Shown piece after piece: positions 55,947 through 64,000 of a stretch of 64,000 nucleotides of DNA. The stretch covers positions 53,140,970-53,204,969 of the forward strand of contig OX393579.1 of the NCBI GenBank assembly GCA_947652605.1, given 5' to 3'. The notes under the pieces were generated by a model. It saw only the letters and a program-made list of their open reading frames with translations. It was not told the origin of the DNA and did not search any database. The stretch's first letter is position 1. Each line of letters opens with the position of its first letter. Origin of the DNA: Elmis aenea. Its lineage: Eukaryota > Arthropoda > Insecta > Coleoptera > Elmidae. The position numbers and the translations under genes were made by a program.

Positions 55947-55960
55947 GTTCCTGTGATATA
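55947..55960 (+). other. Left target-site copy of element copy 2
   Basis: Same 'gttcctgtgatata' as at 50848, displaced by 5099 bp. Confidence 0.7.
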
Positions 55961-56770
55961 TATATAATTTAGCTCTGCGAGCCAAGTTGGCCCATGGCTT
56001 GTTTGATAACTTTCTTCCATCCTTCTCTATCGCTGGTCTTCCTTCTCCATCCAGTAATTTTTAACGTTTCTAAATCTCTCTCCACTTCCGTCCTCCATCT
56101 TACTTTGGGTCGTCCCCTTCTCTTCCTTCCCCCTATCGTGTTTATCATTACCATTTTCGGCATTCTTGTACTCCCCATTCTTTCTGTATGTCCCAGCCAC
56201 CTTAGCCTTTGTGCTTTTATAACCCCAATGATACTTGTTTCTTTGTATAGTTCTTTTAATTCATCGTTTTTTCTTCTTACCAACCCATCTCCAATTCTCT
56301 TTCCGCCAAATATTTTCCTTAGCACCTTCCTTTCCCACACTTCTAGTCTTGTTTGTTCTGTTTTGTTTAGCGTCCATGTTTCGCACGCGTACGTCACTAT
56401 TGGTCTTATAGTAGTGTGGTATATTTTGATCTTTGCTTTTCTAGAAATATTTTTATTTCTCAGAACTCTGTTTAGTGCTCCCAAACAACGGTTTCCAGCC
56501 ATTATTCTTGCCTGTATCTCATTGCCTATATTTGGGTTTCTTGAGAATATAGCCCCTAGGTACGTGAACTTTTCCACCTCTTCAAACTTGTATTCTTTTC
56601 CACTTTCTGTTGTTACCTTTAAGTAGTTTCCTCTTTTAAATTCACCGTCCTTCCATTCCATATACTTTGTCTTCTCCTCGTTTATATATAATCCCACCTT
56701 TCCCGCCTTTTCCTCCAGTGTTTTCGTTATAGTTCTCAACTCCTCTTTACTTCTAGTAATTAACACAAGA
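55961..56770 (-). mobile_element. 5'-truncated non-LTR (LINE-like) retrotransposon, copy 2
   Basis: The second 810-bp copy, in the same monomer, phase and orientation as copy 1. It shows the same truncation point and 3' tail, and no nucleotide difference that I could find. It is not an independent insertion: it was carried along by duplication of the 5099-bp unit. Confidence 0.92.
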
Positions 56771-56787
56771 GTTTCTGTGACATACAA
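55969..56787 (-). pseudogene. C-terminal fragment of LINE reverse transcriptase, copy 2
   Basis: Translates to the same 272 residues as the copy at 50870-51688. It has the same TTG first codon in satellite-derived sequence, the same lost YADD catalytic motif and the same intact reading frame to TAA. The two identical frames show that too little time has passed since the 5-kb duplication for visible mutations to build up in this 0.8-kb segment. A non-functional protein remnant is the only supportable call. Confidence 0.9.
56771..56784 (+). other. Right target-site copy of element copy 2
   Basis: 'gtttctgtgacata', as at 51672. The satellite resumes in phase immediately after it. Confidence 0.7.
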
Positions 56788-57241
56788 ATCAATAATTAAA
56801 ATTGTTCAGAAATAGTCGCTCAAGGAACATATGTATTAACTAAAGCACGGTATTTTTAGGAAATTATTAAAAATTAAAACCAGCTCATTGAAAGACATAT
56901 GCAAAACAATTGTATTCATGTAAAGAGGCGATGGATAAACTGTTCCTGTGATATACAAATCAATAATTAAAATTGTTTCGAAATAGTCGCTCAAGGAACA
57001 TATGTATTAACTAAAGCACGGTATTTTTAGGAAATTATTAAAAATTAAAACCAGCTCATTGAAAGACATATGCAAAACAATTGTATTCATGTAAAGAGGC
57101 GATGGATAAACTGTTCCTGTGATATACAAATCAATAATTAAAATTGTTTCGAAATAGTCGCTCAAGGAACATATGTATTAACTAAAGCACGGTATTTTTA
57201 GGAAATTAGTAAAAATTAAAACCAGCTCATTGAAAGACATA

Positions 57242-58609
57242 TGCAAAACAATTGTATTTATGTAAAGAGGCGATGGATAAACTGTTCCTGTGATATACAA
57301 ATCAATAATTAAAATTTTTTAGAAATAGTCGCTCAAGGAACATATGTATTAACTAAAGCACGGTATTTTTAGGAAATTATTAAAAATTAAAACCAGCTCA
57401 TTAAAAGACATATGCAAAACAATTGTATTCATGTAAAGAAGCGATGGATAAACTGTTCCTGTGATATACAAATCAATAATTAAAATTGTTTAGAAATAGT
57501 CGCTCAAGGAACATATGTATTAACTAAAGCACGGTATTTTTAGGAAATTATTAAAAATTAAAACCAGCTCATTGAAAGACATATGCAAAACAATTGTATT
57601 CATGTAAAAAGGCGATGGATAAACTGTTCCTGTGATATACAAATCAATAATTAAAATTGTTTCGAAATAGTCGCACAAGGAACATATGTATTAACTAATG
57701 CACGGTATTTTTAGGAAATTATTAAAAATTAAAACCAGCTCATTGAAAGACATATGCAAAACAATTGTATTCATGCAAAGAGGCGATGGATAAACTGTTC
57801 CTGTGATATACAAATCAATAATTGAAATTGTTTCGAAATAGTCGCTCAAGGAACATATGTATTAACTAAAGCACGGTATTTTTAGGAAATTAGTTAAAAT
57901 TAAAACCAGCTCATTGAAAGACATATGCAAAACAATTGTATTTATGTAAAGAGGCGATGGATAAACTGTTCCTGTGATATACAAATCAATAATTAAAATT
58001 TTTTAGAAATAGTCGCTCAAGGAACATATGTATTAACTAAAGCACGGTATTTTTAGGAAATTATTAAAAATTAAAACCAGCTCATTAAAAGACATATGCA
58101 AAACAATTGTATTCATGTAAAGAAGCGATGGATAAACTGTTCCTGTGATATACAAATCAATAATTAAAATTGTTTAGAAATAGTCGCTCAAGGAACATAT
58201 GTATTAACTAAAGCACGGTATTTTTAGGAAATTATTAAAAATTAAAACCAGCTCATTGAAAGACATATGCAAAACAATTGTATTCATGTAAAGAGGCGAT
58301 GGATAAACTGTTCCTGTGATATACAAATCAATAATTAAAATTTTTTAGAAATAGTCGCTCAAGGAACATATGTATTAACTAAAGCACGGTATTTTTAGGA
58401 AATTATTAAAAATTAAAACCAGCTCATTAAAAGACATATGCAAAACAATTGTATTCATGTAAAAAGGCGATGGATAAACTGTTCCTGTGATATACAAATC
58501 AATAATTAAAATTGTTTAGAAATAGTCGCACAAGGAACATATGTATTAACTAAAGCACGGTATTTTTAGGAAATTATTAAAAATTAATACCAGCTCATTG
58601 AAAGACATA
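57242..58609 (+). repeat. Local 684-bp (4-monomer) duplication
   Basis: The rare 'gtattta' plus 'aaattttttag' monomer, followed by an 'attaaaagac ... gaagcgatgg' monomer, occurs at 57242-57583 and again at 57926-58267 (offset 684 = 4 x 171). The other two monomers of each unit differ, so the copy is partial. A third 'attttttag' monomer follows near 58340. Confidence 0.75.
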
Positions 58610-59636
58610 TGCAAAACAATTGTATTCATGTAAAGAGGCGATGGATAAACTGTTCCTGTCATATAGAAATCAATAATTGAAATTGTTTCGAAATAGTCGC
58701 ACAAGGAACATATGTATTAACTAAAGCACGGTATTTTTAGGAAATTATTAAAAATTAAAACCAGCTCATTGAAAGACATATGCAAAACAATTGTATTCAT
58801 GTAAAGAGGCGATGGATAAACTGTTCCTGTGATATACAAATCAATAATTAAAATTGTTCAGAAATAGTCGCTCAAGGAACATATGTATTAACTAATGCAC
58901 GGTATTTTTAGGAAATTATTAAAAATTAAAACCAGCTCATTGAAAGACATATGCAAAACAATTGTATTCCTGTAAAGAGGCGATGGATAAACTGTTCCTG
59001 TGATATACAAATCAATAATTAAAATTGTTTAGAAATAGTCGCTCAAGGAACATATGTATTAACTAAAGCACGGTATTTTTAGGAAATTATTAAAAATTAA
59101 AACCAGCTCATTGAAAGACATATGCAAAACAATTGTATTCCTGTAAAGAGGCGATGGATAAACTGTTCCTGTGATATACAAATCAATAATTAAAATTGTT
59201 TAGAAATAGTCGCACAAGGAACATATGTATTAACTTAAAGCACGGTATTTTTAGGAAATTATTAAAAATTAATACCAGCTCATTGAAAGACATATGCAAA
59301 ACAATTGTATTCATGTAAAGAGGCGATGGATAAACTGTTCCTGTGATATACAAATCAATAATTGAAATTGTTTCGAAATAGTAGCACAAGGAACATATGT
59401 ATTAACTAAAGCACGGTATTTTTAGGAAATTATTAAAAATTAAAACCAGCTCATTGAAAGACATATGCAAAACAATTTTATTCATGTAAAAAGGCGATGG
59501 ATAAACTGTTCCTGTGATATACAAATCAATAATTAAAATTGTTTAGAAATAGTCGCACAAGGAACATATGTATTAACTAAAGCACGGTATTTTTAGGAAA
59601 TTATTAAAAATTAATACCAGCTCATTGAAAGACATA

Positions 59637-62390
59637 CGCAAAACAATTGTATTCATGTAAAGAGGCGATAGATAAACTGTTCCTGTGATATACAAATCAA
59701 TAATTGAAATTGTTTCGAAATAGTCGCACAAGGAACATATGTATTAACTAATGCACGGTATTTTTAGGAAATTATTAAAAATTAAAACCAGCTCATTGAA
59801 AGACATATGCAAAACAATTGTATTCATGTAAAGAGGCGATGGATAAACTGTTCCTGTCATATACAAATCAATAATTGAAATTGTTTCGAAATAGTCGCAC
59901 AAGGAACATATGTATTATCTAAAGCGCGGTATTTTTAGGAAATTATTAAAAATTAAAACCAGCTCATTGAAAGACATATGCAAAACAATTGTATTCATGT
60001 AAAGAGGCGATGGATAAACTGTTCCTGTGATATACAAATCAATAATTTAAATTGTTCAGAAATAGTCGCTCAAAGAACATATGTATTAACTAATGCACGG
60101 TATTTTTAGGAAATTATTAAAAATTAAAACCAGCTCATTGAAAGACATATGCAAAACAATTGTATTCCTGTAAAGAGGCGATGGATAAACTGTTCCTGTG
60201 ATATACAAATCAATAATTAAAATTGTTTAGAAATAGTCGCTCAAGGAACATATGTATTAACTAAAGCATGGTATTTTTAGGAAATTATTAAAAATTAAAA
60301 CCAGCTCATTGAAAGACATATGCAAAACAATTGTATTCCTGTAAAGAGGCGATGGATAAACTGTTCCTGTGATATACAAATCAATAATTAAAATTGTTTA
60401 GAAATAGTCGCTCAAGGAACATATGTATTAACTAAAGCACGGTATTTTTAGGAAATTATTAAAAATTAAAACCAGCTCATTGAAAGACATATGCAAAACA
60501 ATTGTATTCCTGTAAAAAGGCGATGGATAAACTGTTCCTGTGATATACAAATCAATAATTAAAATTGTTTAGAAAGAGTCGCTCAAGGAACATATGTATT
60601 AACTAATGCACGGTATTTTTAGGAAATTATTAAAAATTAAAACCAGCTTATTGAAAGACATATGCAAAACAATTGTATTCCTGTAAAGAGGCGATGGATA
60701 AACTGTTCCTGTGATATACAAATCAATAACTAAAATTGTTTAAAAATAGTCGCTCAAGGAACATATGTATTAACTAAAGCACGGTATTTTTAGGAAATTA
60801 TTAAAAATTAAAACCAGCTCATTGAAAGACATATGCAAAACAATTGTATTCATGTAAAGAGGCGATGGATAAACTGTTCCTGTGATATACAAATCAATAA
60901 TTGAAATTGTTTCGAAATAGTCGCACAAGGAACATATGTATTAACTAAAGCACGGTATTTTTAGGAAATTATTAAAAATTAATGCCAGCTCATTGAAAGA
61001 CATATGCAAAACAATTGTATTCATGTAAAGAGGCGATGGATAAACTGTTTCTGTGATATACATATCAATAATTAAAATTGTTTAGAAATAGTCGCTCAAG
61101 GAACATATGTATTAACTAAAGCACGGTATTTTTAGGAAATTATTAAAAATTAAAACCAGCTCATTGAAAGACATATGCAAAACAATTGTATTCATGTAAA
61201 GAGGCGATGGATAAACTGTTCCTGTGATATTCAAATCAATAATTAAAATCGTTTAGAAATAGTCGCTCAAGGAACATATGTATTAACTAAAGCACGGTAT
61301 TTTTAGGAAATTATTAAAAATTAAAACCAGCTCATTGAAAGACATATGCAAAACAATTGTATTCATGTAAAGAGGCGATGGATAAACTGTTCCTGTGATA
61401 TACAAATCAATAATTAAAATTGTTCAGAAATAGTCGCTCAAGGAACATATGTATTAACTAATGCACGGTATTTTTAGGAAATTATTAAAAATTAAAACCA
61501 GCTCATTGAAAGACATATGCAAAACAATTGTATTCCTGTAAAGAGGCGATGGATAAACTGTTCCTGTCATATACAAATCAATAATTAAAATTGTTTAGAA
61601 ATAGTCGCTCAAGGAACATATGTATTAACTAAAGCACGGTATTTTTAGGAAATTATTAAAAATTAAAACCAGCTCATTGAAAGACTTATGCAAAACAATT
61701 GTATTCATGTAAAGAGGCGATGGATAAACTGTTCCTGTCATATACAAATCAATAATTGAAATTGTTTCGAAATAGTCGCACAAGGAACATATGTATTAAC
61801 TAAAGCACGGTATTTTTAGGAAATTATTAAAAATTAATACCAGCTCATTAAAAGACATATGCTAAACAATTGTATTCATGTAAAGAGGCGATGGATAAAC
61901 TGTTCCTGTGATATACAAATCAATAATTAAAATTGTTTCGAAATTGTCGCTCAAGGAACATATGTATTAACTAAAGCACGGTATTTTTAGGAAATTATTA
62001 AAAATTAAAACCAGCTCACTGAAAGACATATGCAAAACAATTGTATTCATGTAAAGAGGCGATGGATAAACTGTTCCTGTGATATACAAATCAATAATTG
62101 AAATTGTTTCGAAATAGTCGCACAAGGAACATATGTATTAACTAAAGCACGGTATTTTTAGGAAATTAGTAAAAATTAAAACCAGCTCTTTGAAAGACAT
62201 TCGCATAACAATTGTATTTATGTAAAGAGGCGATGGATAAACTGTTTCTGTGATATACAAATCAATAATTAAAAATGTTCAGAAATAGTCGCTCAAGAAA
62301 CATATGTATTAACTAAAGCACGGTATTTTTAGGAAATTATTAAAAATTAAAACCAGCTCATTGAAAGACATATGCAAAACAATTGTATTC
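59637..62390 (+). repeat. Displaced copy of about 45.16-47.56 kb
   Basis: Shared rare markers in the same order: 'gacatacgc' (45161/59635), 'gacttatgc' (46867/61683), then 'gacattcgcataac' (47379/62195). Offset is 14474, later 14816, an increase of 342 bp or two monomers. This pair brackets the two 5099-bp units, so these lie inside a larger duplicated tract. Confidence 0.78.
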
Positions 62391-64000
62391 CTGTAAAAAG
62401 GCGATGGATAAACTGTTCCTGTGATATACAAATCAATAATTAAAATTGTTTAGAAATAGTCGCACAAGGAACATATGTATTAACTAATGCACGGTATTTT
62501 TAGGAAATTATTAAAAATTAAAACCAGCTCATTGAAAGACATATGCAAAACAATTGTATTCATGTAAAGAGGCGATGGATAAACTGTTCCTGTGATATAC
62601 AAATCAATAATTGAAATTGTTTCGAAATAGTCGCACAAGGAACATATGTATTAACTAATGCACGGTATTTTTAGGAAATTATTAAAAATTAAAACCAGCT
62701 CATTGAAAGACATATGCAAAACAATTGTATTCATGTAAAGAGGCGATGGATAAACTGTTCCTGTCATATAGAAATCAATAATTGAAATTGTTTCGAAATA
62801 GTCGCACAAGGAACATATGTATTAACTAAAGCACGGTATTTTTAGGAAATTATTAAAAATTAAAACCAGCTCATTGAAAGACATATGCAAAACAATTGTA
62901 TTCATGTAAAGAGGCGATGGATAAACTGTTCCTGTGATATACAAATTAATAATTAAAATTGTTCAGAAATAGTCGCTCAAGGAACATATGTATTAACTAA
63001 TGCACGGTATTTTTAGGAAATTATTAAAAATTAAAACCAGCTCATTGAAAGACATATGCAAAACAATTGTATTCCTGTAAAGAGGCGATGGATAAACTGT
63101 TCCTGTGATATACAAATCAATAATTAAAATTGTTTAGAAATAGTCGCTCAAGGAACATAATATGTATTAACTAAAGCACGGTATTTTTAGGAAATTATTA
63201 AAAATTAAAACCAGCTCATTGAAAGACATATGCAAAACAATTGTAATCCTGCAAAGAGGCGATGGATAAACTGTTCCTGTGATATACAAATCAATAATTA
63301 AAATTGTTTAGAAATAGTCGCTCAAGGAACATATGTATTAACTAAAGCACGGTATTTTTAGGAAATTATTAAAAATTAATACCAGCTCATTGAAAGACAT
63401 ATGCAAAACAATTGTATTCATGTAAAGAGGCGATTGATAAACTGTTCCTGTGATATACAAATCAATAAATGAAATTGTTTCAAAATAGTAGCACAAGGAA
63501 CATATGTATTAACTAAAGCACGGTATTTTTAGGAAATTATTAAAAATTAATACCAGCTCATTGAAAGACATATGCAAAACAATTGTATTCATGTAAAGAG
63601 GCGATGGATAAACTGTTCCTGTGATATACAAATCAATAATTGAAATTGTTTCGAAATAGTCGCACAAGGAACATATGTATTAACTAATGCACGGTATTTT
63701 TAGGAAATTATTAAAAATTAATACCAGCTCATTGAAAGACATATGCAAAACAATTGTATTCATGTAAAGAGGCGATGGATAAACTGTTCCTGTGATATAC
63801 AAATCAATAAATGAAATTGTTTCGAAATAGTAGCACAAGGAACATATGTATTAACTAAAGCACGGTATTTTTAGGAAATTATTAAAAATTAAAACCAGCT
63901 CATTGAAAGACATATGCAAAACAATTTTATTCATGTAAAAAGGCGATGGATAAACTGTTCCTGTGATATACAAATCAATAATTAAAATTGTTTAGAAATA

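Larger units (their letters stand above)
52065..57163 (+). repeat. 5099-bp retrotransposon-containing unit, copy 2
   Basis: Second 25-monomer unit, adjoining copy 1 and carrying its own copy of the element in the same monomer and phase. The inserted segments look identical between copies. A direct duplication after the insertion, by unequal exchange or a similar process, is the simplest reading. Register is lost near 57.15 kb, where 'cgaaatagtc' replaces 'cgaaattgtc'. Confidence 0.93.
56785..64000 (+). repeat. 171-bp satellite array, last segment
   Basis: About 42 further monomers, ending 86 bp into a unit at the window edge. Two length variants occur here: +1 ('taacttaaagc' at about 59231) and +3 ('acataatatg' at about 63155). 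Monomer types resemble 38.8-47.6 kb. No coding sequence is supported. Confidence 0.95.

Noticed and set aside
55994..56626. Open frame of 210 codons on the plus strand inside element copy 2
   Set aside because: Same antisense shadow as in copy 1.
50862..56770. The two element copies as LTRs or terminal repeats of one larger transposon
   Set aside because: The DNA between them is ordinary satellite in phase, the copies are coding fragments, and the offset equals the satellite higher-order unit. They are products of a tandem duplication.
59183..59389. 68-codon minus-strand open frame within satellite
   Set aside because: It is pure satellite sequence, opened only because the monomer has a +1 base ('taacttaaagc', about 59231). 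Hundreds of sister monomers lack it, and nothing supports coding.
1..64000. Primate alpha satellite because of the 171-bp period
   Set aside because: The monomer sequence does not resemble alpha satellite as I know it, no CENP-B box is seen, and the embedded retroelement is arthropod-like. Only the length coincides.
1..64000. Hidden tRNA, rRNA or other RNA genes
   Set aside because: Outside the two 810-bp inserts every stretch I examined is recognisable monomer sequence in phase, leaving no room for another gene.

Overview
The window is eukaryotic satellite DNA, almost certainly centromeric, pericentromeric or other constitutive heterochromatin. No host gene is visible. It consists of one AT-rich tandem repeat family (about 72% A+T, monomer 171 bp), entirely head-to-tail on one strand. 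The only other sequence is two copies of one truncated non-LTR (LINE-type) retrotransposon fragment on the minus strand. The fragment's C-terminal reverse-transcriptase region is of a type common in arthropod genomes, so an insect or other arthropod is the best guess. That rests on family resemblance only, and the species cannot be named from the sequence.

The length accounts exactly. From base 1 to the last monomer start (63915) there are 364 monomers of 171 bp, two insertions of 824 bp net, and +22 nt from five kinds of small indel. The indels are +4 'cata' (three copies), -1 (two copies), +4 'aatt' (two copies), +1 and +3. The window starts at the point used here as monomer position 1 and ends 86 bp into a monomer, so the array continues past both ends.

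Layout: (1) 1-14030 holds two copies of a 7015-bp higher-order repeat (41 monomers + 4 nt), each with an internal 15-monomer (2565-bp) duplication. (2) About 10.1-19.8 kb recurs at about 23.8-33.1 kb, at an offset of 13683 bp that falls to 13512 and then 13341 as single monomers drop out. Between them lies a 12-monomer (2052-bp) tandem duplication at 19829-23932. (3) 33.1-43.8 kb is a mosaic with local tandem duplications of 1539 bp (9 monomers), 2227 bp (13 monomers + 4 nt) and 513 bp (3 monomers). (4) 46966-57163 holds two copies of a 5099-bp unit made of exactly 25 monomers plus the 824-bp insertion. (5) 57.2-64.0 kb returns to satellite resembling 39-47.6 kb, including a displaced copy of 45.1-47.6 kb at 59.6-62.4 kb.

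The retrotransposon fragment is 810 bp. It begins just after the point where the catalytic YADD motif would lie, keeps an open frame to its stop codon, and has almost no 3' UTR. It is flanked by a 14-bp satellite segment that is imperfectly duplicated. Because both copies sit at the same place in the 5099-bp unit and look identical, the insertion came before a recent amplification of the whole 5-kb unit. I see no tRNA, rRNA, CRISPR array, operon, or promoter of a functional gene. The interest lies in the nested repeat structure, the strict monomer length, the linked variant sites and the LINE captured inside a higher-order repeat.
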